Source: Lacinutrix sp. WUR7 (GTDB lineage: Bacteria > Bacteroidota > Bacteroidia > Flavobacteriales > Flavobacteriaceae). Taken from it: a stretch of 64,000 bases of DNA. Shown here piece by piece: positions 27,721-36,570 of this stretch. A program made the position numbers and the translations under genes. A model generated the notes under the pieces. It was not told the DNA's origin. It worked only from the letters and a program-made list of their open reading frames with translations, and did not search any database. The stretch spans positions 3,668,001 to 3,732,000 of the forward strand of contig NZ_CP045067.1 of NCBI RefSeq assembly GCF_016864015.1, written 5' to 3'. Position 1 is the stretch's first letter. Each line of letters starts with the position of its first letter.

Positions 27721-27819
27721 GCAAATTGTGACTGCAAACTGTAACTGTGACTGCAAACTGCGACTGCGACTGAAAACTAAGACTGAGACTGAAAACTGAG
27801 ACTGAGACTGAGACTGAGA
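27721..27819. repeat. degenerate CAGTCT-type simple-repeat tract
   Basis: About 100 bp built from GACTGA, GACTGC and AAACTG words, becoming a regular GACTGA 6-mer array at its right end. On the minus strand it starts directly after the TAG stop of the gene at 27820-28344, so it would form that gene's 3' untranslated region. Similar words make the tract at 34304-34368. Confidence 0.8.
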
Positions 27820-28344
27820 CTACTTACTCTTTTGCCCAACAAACTGCTGTTCTTTAGATTTAAAAAGCACATTAAAAGTGGTTAAGCTTCCGTAGATACG
27901 TGTAATATATTGTTGTAAATCTGTTTTTTCTTGAGCTTGCAGATTACTAGAATTTACCTTTTGTTCCATAACACGAAGTCGGTCTCTAACCATTGTTATT
28001 TTATGAAAAAAGTCTTCCACTTTAATTTCTTTCGGTTTAAGATTAGTGTCTTCTGGTTGCAGAATAAGTTTTCCACCTTTCCACTTATCGCCAATTGGCA
28101 CAATTTCCGATACATCGCTCCACTTTTTTAAAATTTGCACCAAGCTACTTTCCACATCAAATAAACTGATGGTATCCACTTCATTTTCGGCCGCTTCAAT
28201 AACTTCAAAATCAGCATCTAAATCTATGGTTTCCAATCCGTTTTCCATAAAAGTAACCCAATACTGTTTAGAGGTTATATTGGTTACTACTCCTTTTCCA
28301 AATTCGCTGTGGTTTATTCTGGAACCTATTCCTAGTATTTTCAT
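27820..28344 (-). CDS. conserved-looking protein of unknown function
   Basis: A 174-aa soluble protein. The N-terminal 50 residues (MKILGIGSRINHSEFGKGVV... YWVTFMENGLETI) look like a small beta-barrel, similar to the Tudor or CarD-like folds seen in helicase and transcription-coupling proteins. The rest is helical and charged (VEDFFHKITMVRDRLRVMEQKV), possibly a coiled coil. I cannot name a family. It is alone on the minus strand between two plus-strand genes and is followed immediately by the simple-repeat tract. Confidence 0.65.
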   Translation of the reverse strand: MKILGIGSRINHSEFGKGVVTNITSKQYWVTFMENGLETIDLDADFEVIEAAENEVDTISLFDVESSLVQILKKWSDVSEIVPIGDKWKGGKLILQPEDTNLKPKEIKVEDFFHKITMVRDRLRVMEQKVNSSNLQAQEKTDLQQYITRIYGSLTTFNVLFKSKEQQFVGQKSK

Positions 28345-28486
28345 ATCCTTTTTTACTAACTAAAACATTAATTAAAAACCTGTTATACCTTTACTGTTTT
28401 GTAACTTATTTAAAATAAAAAGCAAAGCACTAAATTATAAAATACAAAATATTACCTTTCGTCTTAATATATAATTTAAAAATTGT

Positions 28487-28494
28487 TATTTTTG
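28487..28494 (+). promoter_or_regulatory. -7 box upstream of the metzincin protease gene
   Basis: TATTTTTG matches TAnnTTTG and lies 23 bp before the ATG at 28518. No clear -33 element was found. Confidence 0.45.
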
Positions 28495-28517
28495 AATAAC
28501 CTTAATAACCATAAATC

Positions 28518-31235
28518 ATGATAAAAAAATACCTAATTATTTTATTTTTTCTTCCTTTGATTAGTTTTTCCCAAGGAAAATCTTTTTGGAAAGTATCAAA
28601 TAACACTAATTTTAACCAAGACCAATTACTAGAACGAAAATCCATACCTTCTGTATATGATATCTATACGTTAGACTTTAACGGATTAAAACAACTACTG
28701 TCTGAAGCTCCTAAAAGAGATCTAAATTCAAGTTCAAATGTTGTTATCCAATTTCCCGGAGCAGCAGGAAAAATGGAAAATTTCGAAGTATATAATGCTT
28801 CTATTTTAGATTCAGAATTAGCTATCAATCATCCAGAAATTCAATCTTATGTTGGTGTTAGTAGAGAAAAAACGGGAACTATCCTTCGTTTTTCTACAAC
28901 CATTTTTGGTTTCCATGCAACCGTTCATGCTATTGGGCAAACGTTTTACATAGATCCATTAACCAAAGATCTAAAGAACTACATGATGTATGCCAAAGGA
29001 AATCTTTATTCTAATTTAGAAGAAAGAATTGGATGTCTTGTAGATGACACTACCGAAAACAGAAATACAGAGACTAGTTCTGGCGCTAGAAATGCAAATG
29101 ATGGCGTCTTAAGAACCTTTCGTTTAGCTTTATCCTGTACGCAAGAATATGCAAACTATCACATTAACGCAGCTGGTCAAGCTGGTGCAACAGATGCTGT
29201 AAAAAGAGCTACTGTTTTAGCTGCAATGAACGTTACAATGACTAGAGTTAATGCTGTTTTTGAAAGAGACTTATCTACAACAATGACTTTAGTTAATAAT
29301 GCAAGTATAATATTTTTAGCTGAAAATGATGGGTTTACTGATGATGACGCAAGTTCATTAATTAATGAAAACCAAACCATTGTGGACGCTAATATAGGTA
29401 CATCAAACTACGATATTGGACATGTATTTACTACAGGAGGTGGTGGATTAGCTGCTCGTGGTGGTATTTGCTACAGTAATGCTAAAGCAAGAGGAGTTAC
29501 TGGATCTCCAAATCCAGTTGGTGACCCATTTGATATAGACTTTGTAGCTCATGAAATGGGACATCAGTTTGGTGCAAACCATACATTCAATGGTGGACAA
29601 GGAAATTGTTCTGGCGGAAACAGAAGCGCTACAACTGCTGTAGAACCAGGAAGTGGAACAACTATTATGGCTTATGCTGGTATTTGTGGCTCAGACAATG
29701 TACAAGGAAATAGTGATGATCATTTTCACGCTATTAGTATTGACGAAATGTGGACACGTATCACACCTCCAGGAGAGCCAACGTGCTCTACAGAGACACC
29801 GAATGGAAACACTGCTCCTACTACAAATGCAGGAGGTGATTACACGATTCCTTACGGAACAGCATTTACGTTAACAGGAACTGCTACCGATCCAGACGGA
29901 ACCACATTATCCTATTGTTGGGAACAAACAGATGTTGGTGTTTCCACTAACGTTCCTTCTACGACAAGCACAACAGACCCTCAATTTAGATCGTATTCTC
30001 CAAAGACAACTGGAGATCGTACATTCCCAGAATTGAATTATATTTTAAACGATAACTTAACACCTACATGGGAAGTAGTTCCTAATGTAGCTAGAACTAT
30101 GGATTTTGCCTTAACGGTTAGAGACAATGATTCTCCAAATGGTGGACAAACCAACAGAGATGACATGACAGTAACCACAGCAAATGCAGGTCCTTTTATC
30201 GTTACTGCACCAAGCACTACCAATGAAAGCTTTAGTTCTGGATCTACAACTACTATTACTTGGGATGTTGCGGGAACTAATGGCAATGGTATTAATACAG
30301 CAAATGTAAATATCTTATTGTCGATAGATGGCGGACAAACATTTACAAGTACTTTAGCAGGTAACACACCTAATGATGGTTCAGAATCTATTACATTTCC
30401 AATAGGACAAGAACCATATTGTAGAATTAAAATTGAAGCTGTAGGAAACATCTTTTTTGCTATGTCAAAATCCTTTTCTATAGGCGCAACGGTAGTAACA
30501 ACCACGAACTGTAATACATATACCACAGGGTCAATCGCTACAGCAATTCCAGATAGTAGTGGTGCAAATGTGCAAGGAACTCCAGTTTTTATACCTGTAA
30601 CCGTTACAGAAACCACTCCAATTACAGATGTTAGAATAAGTGCTGATGTTACACATAGTAATATTGGAGATTTAATCATGCAATTACAAACCCCTAATGG
30701 AGGTGGATTTTCTAATATTTGGGCAAGAACTTGCAGTGATGCACAATATGGTAATATAGATGTCACACTTAAAGATGGTGAACCAGCAATACTATGTGCT
30801 TCGCCAACTACAGGAACCTATGCTCCAGCAAGTCCTATGACAGGGTTTATTGGTAATAACCCTTCTGGAACGTGGAATCTTGTTTTTGTAGATTTTTATA
30901 ATGGAGATGCTGGAGTTGTAAATGAATGGTCTATAGAGCTTTGTACTACAACTACAATTGTAACATTAAGCACAGAAAATTTAGAATTAAGCAACTTTGC
31001 TTTATACCCAAATCCGAATAAAGGAAATTTCTCTTTGGCCTTCGATTCTAATTCTGGAGAAAACATAAATGTTAACGTATATGATATTTCAGGAAGATTA
31101 GTTTACAACAAAAACTACGATGCAACATCTAGATTTAATGAAACCATTTCTTTAAACAACGTTAGTTCAGGAATGTACCTAATGACGGTTATAGATGGTG
31201 GCAAAAGAATTACAAAGAAATTGATTATCGAATAA
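28518..31235 (+). CDS. secreted metzincin (reprolysin-like) metalloprotease with P-domain and T9SS signal
   Basis: A 905-aa protein with a signal peptide ending LISFSQG. An N-terminal propeptide-like region leads to a metzincin catalytic domain. The zinc motif HEMGHQFGANH is at 345-355 (His345, Glu346, His349, His355), and TTIMAYAGICG is the Met-turn. A Fn/cadherin-like region follows (DPDGTTLSYCWEQTD). Then comes a proprotein-convertase-type P domain near 680-810 (ISADVTHSNIGDLIMQL... GTWNLVFVDFYNGDAGVVNEWSIEL, given here only in part). A type A T9SS sorting domain closes the protein (NFALYPNPNKGNFSL... KKLIIE). It should degrade proteins outside the cell. The gene ends with a clear terminator. 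Confidence 0.92.
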   Translation: MIKKYLIILFFLPLISFSQGKSFWKVSNNTNFNQDQLLERKSIPSVYDIYTLDFNGLKQLLSEAPKRDLNSSSNVVIQFPGAAGKMENFEVYNASILDSELAINHPEIQSYVGVSREKTGTILRFSTTIFGFHATVHAIGQTFYIDPLTKDLKNYMMYAKGNLYSNLEERIGCLVDDTTENRNTETSSGARNANDGVLRTFRLALSCTQEYANYHINAAGQAGATDAVKRATVLAAMNVTMTRVNAVFERDLSTTMTLVNNASIIFLAENDGFTDDDASSLINENQTIVDANIGTSNYDIGHVFTTGGGGLAARGGICYSNAKARGVTGSPNPVGDPFDIDFVAHEMGHQFGANHTFNGGQGNCSGGNRSATTAVEPGSGTTIMAYAGICGSDNVQGNSDDHFHAISIDEMWTRITPPGEPTCSTETPNGNTAPTTNAGGDYTIPYGTAFTLTGTATDPDGTTLSYCWEQTDVGVSTNVPSTTSTTDPQFRSYSPKTTGDRTFPELNYILNDNLTPTWEVVPNVARTMDFALTVRDNDSPNGGQTNRDDMTVTTANAGPFIVTAPSTTNESFSSGSTTTITWDVAGTNGNGINTANVNILLSIDGGQTFTSTLAGNTPNDGSESITFPIGQEPYCRIKIEAVGNIFFAMSKSFSIGATVVTTTNCNTYTTGSIATAIPDSSGANVQGTPVFIPVTVTETTPITDVRISADVTHSNIGDLIMQLQTPNGGGFSNIWARTCSDAQYGNIDVTLKDGEPAILCASPTTGTYAPASPMTGFIGNNPSGTWNLVFVDFYNGDAGVVNEWSIELCTTTTIVTLSTENLELSNFALYPNPNKGNFSLAFDSNSGENINVNVYDISGRLVYNKNYDATSRFNETISLNNVSSGMYLMTVIDGGKRITKKLIIE

Positions 31236-31256
31236 TTAATAGTTAACCAAATAAAG

Positions 31257-31297
31257 AAAGCTCTAAAACCTATGTTTTGGGGCTTTCCTTTTTTTAT
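31257..31297 (+). terminator. intrinsic terminator after the metalloprotease gene
   Basis: AAAGCTCTAAAAC pairs with GTTTTGGGGCTTT (two G-T pairs) around a short loop, then a CCTTTTTTT tract. It lies 22 bp past the stop at 31235. Confidence 0.85.
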
Positions 31298-31383
31298 AGG
31301 AATTACAAAAACTTAAAAAATAGTAACAAATATTTAATAAATTCTTAGCATAAGGTTCCCTTCTATTATACTAACAAAAATCG

Positions 31384-31391
31384 TATCTTTG
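31384..31391 (+). promoter_or_regulatory. -7 box of uvrA
   Basis: TATCTTTG lies 15 bp before the ATG at 31407. It overlaps an in-frame TTG at 31389, which therefore should not be the start. Confidence 0.55.
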
Positions 31392-31406
31392 CAACTTTGC
31401 AAATTT

Positions 31407-34238
31407 ATGTCCAAATTCGAAGAAAATATTGAAGTTCAAGGTGCTCGTGTTCATAATTTAAAGAACATTGACGTTACTATTCCTAGAGAAAAACTAGTGG
31501 TTATTACCGGATTGTCTGGTAGTGGAAAATCCTCATTGGCTTTTGACACCATTTATGCCGAAGGGCAACGTAGATATATTGAAACATTCTCTGCCTACGC
31601 AAGACAATTCCTTGGTGGTTTAGAACGTCCGGATGTCGATAAAATTGATGGACTTTCCCCAGTAATTGCTATCGAACAGAAAACCACAAGTAAATCGCCA
31701 CGTTCTACCGTTGGTACCATTACCGAAATTTACGATTTCATGCGTTTGCTTTTTGCAAGAGCTAGTGATGCGTACAGTTATAATACTGGCGAAAAAATGG
31801 TGAGCTATAACGATGACCAAATAAAAGCTTTAATTATAGAGAGTTTTTCTGGTAAGCGTATTAATATTCTTGCTCCTGTTGTGCGTTCCCGTAAAGGGCA
31901 TTACAGAGAATTGTTTGAGCAAATTGCGAAACAAGGTTTTGTGAAAGTACGTGCAGATGGTGAAATAAAAGATCTGGTAAAAGGCATGAAACTGGACAGA
32001 TACAAGAATCATGATATTGAAATTGTAATCGATAGATTGAAAATTGATGCATCTGTAGATAATGATAAACGGTTAACCGAAACCATAAATACTGCTATGT
32101 ATCATGGTAACGATGTATTAATGGTTTTAGATCAAGATACAAATGAAACACGTTTCTTCAGTAGAAGTTTAATGTGTCCTAGTTCTGGAATTTCTTATCC
32201 AAATCCTGAGCCTAATAATTTTTCATTCAATTCCCCAAAAGGTGCTTGTCCGAAATGTAATGGTATCGGTACTTTATACCAAGTAAACGAAAGTAAGATT
32301 GTTCCAGACGATTCTATTTCTATAAAAAATGGTGCTCTTGCGCCGCACGGACCAGAAAAAAACTCTTGGATCTTTAAGCAGTTAGAACTTATTGCACAGC
32401 GTTATCATTTTAAATTAAGTGATCCGTATAAAAGTATCCCTGAAGAAGCCAAACAAATGATTTTGTATGGTGGAAACGAAAAGTTTTCTGTAGACAGTAA
32501 ATCCCTTGGTATAAAAAGAGATTATAAAATAGATTTTGAAGGTGTTGCTAATTTTATTGAAAGTCAGTATGTAAACGCAGATTCGACTTCGTTAAAACGT
32601 TGGGCAAAAGAATACATGGATAAAGTAGATTGTAGCGAATGCCATGGAGCACGACTGCGTCAAGAATCGCTTTACTTTAAAATTAACGATCAGAATATTG
32701 CCGAACTGGCAAACAAAGATATTATAGATCTAGCGGAATGGTTTAAAGAATTACCAAAAAGCCTTTCTAAAAAACAATTCAAAATTGCAGAAGAAATTAT
32801 TAAAGAGATAACAAACAGACTACAATTTTTGTTAGATGTTGGTTTAAATTATCTTTCTGTAAACCGAAGTTCTAAAACCCTTTCTGGTGGTGAAGCGCAA
32901 CGTATTCGTTTGGCTACTCAAATTGGTTCACAACTAGTTGGCGTGCTTTATATTTTAGACGAACCTAGTATTGGTTTACACCAACGAGACAACGAAAAAC
33001 TAATCAACTCTTTAGTTTCGTTAAGAGATGTTGGTAATTCTGTAATTGTTGTCGAACACGATAAAGACATGATTTTACGTGCAGATCACGTGATTGATAT
33101 TGGTCCGCATGCAGGAAAACACGGAGGCGAAATCATTAGCCAAGGTACTCCTGAAGAGGTTTTAAAACACCACACACTTACGGCAGATTATCTTAATGGA
33201 ACCAAGAGAATTGAAGTTCCTAAAAAGCGAAGAGAAGGTAACGGGAAATTTTTGGAGCTTAAAGGCTGTACAGGAAATAACTTAAAAAATGTTTCGGTAA
33301 AATTCCCTTTAGGAAAAATGATAGGTGTAACCGGAGTTTCTGGTAGTGGGAAATCGACTTTAATAAACGAAACCCTCTATCCTATTCTCAATGCATATTA
33401 TTTTAATGGCGTTAAAAAACCAATGCCATACAAAAGCATAAAAGGTTTAGAACATATAGATAAAGTAATTGATATTAACCAATCGCCAATTGGTAGAACG
33501 CCAAGAAGTAATCCTGCAACGTATACAGGAACTTTTAGCGAAGTGCGAAGTTTATTTGCCAAAATACCAGAAGCTATGATTCGTGGTTATAAACCAGGAA
33601 GATTTAGTTTTAATGTAAAAGGAGGACGTTGTGAAACCTGTCAAGGTGGTGGTTTACGTGTTATTGAAATGAATTTCCTTCCAGATGTATATGTCGAATG
33701 TGAAACCTGTCAAGGTAAACGATTCAATCGCGAAACATTAGAGATTCGTTACAAAGGAAAAAGTATTAGTGATGTTTTAAACATGACGATTAACGAAGCT
33801 GTTGATTTCTTTGAACATATTCCGAAAATTAATAGAAAACTAAAAACCATTAAAGATGTTGGTTTGGGATATATTACTTTAGGACAACAAAGCACTACGC
33901 TTTCTGGAGGAGAAGCACAACGTATTAAATTAGCTACAGAACTTAGCAAACGCGATACTGGAAATACTTTTTATATTCTGGATGAACCAACAACAGGGTT
34001 ACATTTTGAAGACATAAGAGTTTTAATGATTGTACTAAATAAATTGGCAGACAAAGGAAATACCGTTTTAATTATTGAGCACAATTTAGATGTTATTAAA
34101 ACCGTAGACCACGTCATAGATATTGGTTATGAAGGCGGAAAAAATGGTGGTGAAATAATTGTTGAAGGTACGCCAGAAAAAGTAGCAAAACATAAAACGA
34201 GTTATACAGCTAAGTTTTTAAAGAAAGAATTGAATTAA
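31407..34238 (+). CDS. uvrA: excinuclease ABC subunit UvrA
   Basis: UvrA is the damage-sensing ATPase of nucleotide excision repair and loads UvrB onto lesions. The start at 31407 gives 943 aa, a normal length; six extra codons upstream overlap the promoter box. Two ABC ATPase modules are present: Walker [13 protein letters not shown] near residue 34 and [13 protein letters not shown] in the second half, with ABC signatures [18 protein letters not shown] and [18 protein letters not shown]. Zinc-finger cysteines are [18 protein letters not shown] and the CETCQGGG...CETCQGK pair. A GACTGAA repeat tract lies in the region after the stop. Confidence 0.98.
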   Translation: MSKFEENIEVQGARVHNLKNIDVTIPREKLVVITGLSGSGKSSLAFDTIYAEGQRRYIETFSAYARQFLGGLERPDVDKIDGLSPVIAIEQKTTSKSPRSTVGTITEIYDFMRLLFARASDAYSYNTGEKMVSYNDDQIKALIIESFSGKRINILAPVVRSRKGHYRELFEQIAKQGFVKVRADGEIKDLVKGMKLDRYKNHDIEIVIDRLKIDASVDNDKRLTETINTAMYHGNDVLMVLDQDTNETRFFSRSLMCPSSGISYPNPEPNNFSFNSPKGACPKCNGIGTLYQVNESKIVPDDSISIKNGALAPHGPEKNSWIFKQLELIAQRYHFKLSDPYKSIPEEAKQMILYGGNEKFSVDSKSLGIKRDYKIDFEGVANFIESQYVNADSTSLKRWAKEYMDKVDCSECHGARLRQESLYFKINDQNIAELANKDIIDLAEWFKELPKSLSKKQFKIAEEIIKEITNRLQFLLDVGLNYLSVNRSSKTLSGGEAQRIRLATQIGSQLVGVLYILDEPSIGLHQRDNEKLINSLVSLRDVGNSVIVVEHDKDMILRADHVIDIGPHAGKHGGEIISQGTPEEVLKHHTLTADYLNGTKRIEVPKKRREGNGKFLELKGCTGNNLKNVSVKFPLGKMIGVTGVSGSGKSTLINETLYPILNAYYFNGVKKPMPYKSIKGLEHIDKVIDINQSPIGRTPRSNPATYTGTFSEVRSLFAKIPEAMIRGYKPGRFSFNVKGGRCETCQGGGLRVIEMNFLPDVYVECETCQGKRFNRETLEIRYKGKSISDVLNMTINEAVDFFEHIPKINRKLKTIKDVGLGYITLGQQSTTLSGGEAQRIKLATELSKRDTGNTFYILDEPTTGLHFEDIRVLMIVLNKLADKGNTVLIIEHNLDVIKTVDHVIDIGYEGGKNGGEIIVEGTPEKVAKHKTSYTAKFLKKELN

Positions 34239-34303
34239 AATAACAATACCTACTTTTGTGGATGTGCTAAAAAAAGAAGTAAATTAGCAAGTTGCAAAAA
34301 AAT

Positions 34304-34368
34304 GACTGAAGACTGAAGACTGAAGACTGAAGACTGAAGACTGAAGACTGAAGACTGAAGACTGAAGA
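34304..34368 (+). repeat. tandem GACTGAA 7-mer array
   Basis: About nine perfect head-to-tail copies of GACTGAA lie 65 bp after the uvrA stop. The tract is A+T-average but highly regular, so slippage could change the copy number. It uses the same CAGTC-rich words as the tract at 27721-27819. Confidence 0.93.
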
Positions 34369-34530
34369 AAAAAATAAAAATATTAATAATACGATTACAC
34401 TAGAATAAAATTGTCATTTCAAAATATTAGCCAAAATAAAATATTTTTATTTGAAGCTACAGAGCAAAGCTCAAAGAAATTACATTATTAAATAAACATT
34501 CGTGTATTCGTGGCAAATGGAATAAAAAAT

Positions 34531-35220
34531 ATGAGAGAAGAACAACATCCAAAAGGTTGGAATGAAAAGAAAACAAATGATTCTTGGGCCATTTTTAAAA
34601 TAATGGGAGAGTTTGTTAATGGTTATGAAAAACTAAGTAAAATAGGCCCTTGTGTTTCCATTTTTGGATCTGCAAGAACAAAACCTGAAGATAAATACTA
34701 TAAATTAACAGAAAAAGTAGCACATAAAATTGTAGATCATGGTTATGGTGTAATTACTGGTGGTGGACCAGGAATTATGGAAGCTGGTAACAAAGGTGCA
34801 CATCTTGGTGGTGGAACCTCTGTTGGTTTAAATATAGAATTACCTTTCGAGCAACACGATAACCCGTATATAGATCACGATAAAAGTTTAGATTTCGATT
34901 ACTTCTTTGTGCGTAAAGTAATGTTTGTAAAATACTCACAAGGTTTTGTAGTAATGCCTGGAGGTTTTGGAACTTTAGATGAATTATTTGAAGCAATCAC
35001 TTTAATTCAAACCAATAAAATTGAAAAATTCCCAATAATTCTTGTTGGTAGAGAATTCTGGGAAGGCTTATTTGAATGGGTAAAATCTACTTTATTAGGT
35101 AAGTTTAATAATATAAGTGAAAAAGATTTAGATTTAATTCACCTTGTAGATACAGAAGATGAAGTAATAGATATTCTAGATGCTTTCTATAAAGAATATG
35201 GCTTTAGTCCTAACTTCTAA
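34531..35220 (+). CDS. LOG-family protein (TIGR00730, Rossmann fold)
   Basis: A 229-aa protein from the ATG at 34531 (MREEQHPKGWNEKK). A GTG seven codons earlier is in frame but is preceded by repeat-like sequence. The diagnostic LOG motifs are present: CVSIFGSARTKPED, ITGGGPGIMEAGNKGA, VRKVMFVKYSQ and PGGFGTLDELFEAIT. Relatives hydrolyse nucleoside 5'-monophosphates to a base plus ribose-5-phosphate, the cytokinin-activating reaction in plants; bacterial roles may be nucleotide salvage. The next gene downstream, encoding the secreted nuclease, follows after a 51-bp gap containing hairpin B. Confidence 0.9.
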   Translation: MREEQHPKGWNEKKTNDSWAIFKIMGEFVNGYEKLSKIGPCVSIFGSARTKPEDKYYKLTEKVAHKIVDHGYGVITGGGPGIMEAGNKGAHLGGGTSVGLNIELPFEQHDNPYIDHDKSLDFDYFFVRKVMFVKYSQGFVVMPGGFGTLDELFEAITLIQTNKIEKFPIILVGREFWEGLFEWVKSTLLGKFNNISEKDLDLIHLVDTEDEVIDILDAFYKEYGFSPNF

Positions 35221-35247
35221 AGTGAATATCACTTAAATAAAAAATGA

Positions 35248-35265
35248 TTTCCACTTTCGTGGAAA
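35248..35265 (+). promoter_or_regulatory. start-proximal TTTC-loop hairpin, copy B
   Basis: TTTCCAC-TTTC-GTGGAAA is a perfect 7-bp stem with a TTTC loop. It ends 6 nt before the ATG of the nuclease gene at 35272. Confidence 0.75.
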
Positions 35266-35271
35266 ATAAGC

Positions 35272-36570
35272 ATGAACAAAAAAGTATTATTTCTTTTTAT
35301 AAGTTTAATTAGCATTAAAAGTGTCTTAGCGCAAGACACTTTTAATGCTATGTTTTATAATTTGTTAAATTTTCCTTCACAAACAGTTCCTGCCAATAGG
35401 ATAAATCATTTAAGCATTATTTTAACCGATTACCAACCAGATTTATTTATGGTTTGTGAGCTAAATAATGAAACTGGCGCAAATAGCATTATTAATATGA
35501 TGCAACAAGATATTAACCCTAACTATGCAATGGCTGGTTTTAAGTTAAATACTTCAGACGATGCTATTGGAAATCAAAACGATTTACAAAACCTAATCTT
35601 CTTTAATAGTGAGAAATTTAGCCTAGAAAGTCAAGTTATTATTCCTACACTTTATAGAGATTTCAATCACTATAGACTAAAACTGAACACGGTAGGCCAA
35701 GAAAACACCCCTTTATTTTTAGATGTAATTGTTGGGCATTTAAAAGCCTCAAACGGAATTGAAAATCAAGAGCTTAGACTCCAAATGGTACAAGATTTAG
35801 ATACCTATTTAAATGCTTTACCTGAAGACAATCACATCCTGCTTGCTGGAGATTTTAATTTGTATCGAAGCTCAGAACTTGCTTTTCAAGAATTAATTAA
35901 TAGCGAAAACCATATTACATTTATAGATCCTGCTAATAAAATAGGTTCCTGGCATAACAACACTGATTTTATAGATGTTTTTACACAATCTACCAGAACG
36001 ACTACAGGAATGGGAGGAGCAACTGGTGGATTTGATGACAGGTTTGATTTTATACTAACCTCAGAAAGTATGGATAATACTACTGGTACTAATGAAGATT
36101 TATTTTTTGTTGCAGACTCCTATCAAGTATTTGGAAATAACGCAAACGTTAATTGTTATAACCAAGATATTACATCTAACAATTGCGCAGAAGATAACAA
36201 TCCAAATACGGAAGATTTTTCTTTAGACATAAGAGAAGCTCTATATAATTTTAGCGATCACCTTCCGGTTACCTTACAAATACAAGCTAATCAGCAATTT
36301 TTAAGTGTTCCAGAATACACTACTTCTAATTATTATGAAATAATTGGCACTAATGTTATTTCTAATACATTAAGTTTACAAACCAACAATCAACTATTCG
36401 CCAATAAAAATCTAAACATTTTCAATACTTTAGGTCAATTAGTAAAAATTATTCCTTTAAATAATACAGAAACACATCAAATAGACGTTTCTTATTTATC
36501 TAATGGTTTATATTACATTACAACACCTAATTTTAATGTAGAACCTTTAAAGTTTGTGAAAGTAAATTGA
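35272..36570 (+). CDS. secreted endonuclease/exonuclease/phosphatase-fold protein with T9SS signal
   Basis: A 432-aa protein with signal peptide MNKKVLFLFISLISIKSVLAQ. The EEP-fold motifs are in order: MFYNLLNFP, DLFMVCELNNETG (catalytic acidic residue), GHLKASNG, LLAGDFNLYRSSE and the terminal FSDHLPVTLQI with the conserved Asp-His pair. A T9SS sorting domain ends the protein (LNIFNTLGQLVKIIP... PLKFVKVN). It probably cleaves extracellular nucleic acid or a phosphodiester, supplying phosphate or nucleosides. The codons around the signal-peptide cleavage site form an 18-bp-arm inverted repeat. Its TGA stop overlaps the TTG start of the next gene, suggesting coupled translation. Confidence 0.87.
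   Translation: MNKKVLFLFISLISIKSVLAQDTFNAMFYNLLNFPSQTVPANRINHLSIILTDYQPDLFMVCELNNETGANSIINMMQQDINPNYAMAGFKLNTSDDAIGNQNDLQNLIFFNSEKFSLESQVIIPTLYRDFNHYRLKLNTVGQENTPLFLDVIVGHLKASNGIENQELRLQMVQDLDTYLNALPEDNHILLAGDFNLYRSSELAFQELINSENHITFIDPANKIGSWHNNTDFIDVFTQSTRTTTGMGGATGGFDDRFDFILTSESMDNTTGTNEDLFFVADSYQVFGNNANVNCYNQDITSNNCAEDNNPNTEDFSLDIREALYNFSDHLPVTLQIQANQQFLSVPEYTTSNYYEIIGTNVISNTLSLQTNNQLFANKNLNIFNTLGQLVKIIPLNNTETHQIDVSYLSNGLYYITTPNFNVEPLKFVKVN
35310..35350 (+). promoter_or_regulatory. perfect inverted repeat inside signal-peptide codons
   Basis: The 17-base arms AGCATTAAAAGTGTCTT (35311-35327) and AAGACACTTTTAATGCT (35333-35349) surround the 5-nt loop AGCGC. The flanking T35310 and A35350 extend the pairing to 18 bp. 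It spans the end of the signal peptide (IKSVLAQD) of the nuclease gene, about 40 bp inside the gene. Confidence 0.9.

Noticed and set aside
34510-34530. GTG start of the LOG-family gene
   Set aside because: It adds seven residues from a repeat-like stretch (TTCGTGTATTCGTGG); the ATG at 34531 gives the normal N-terminus.
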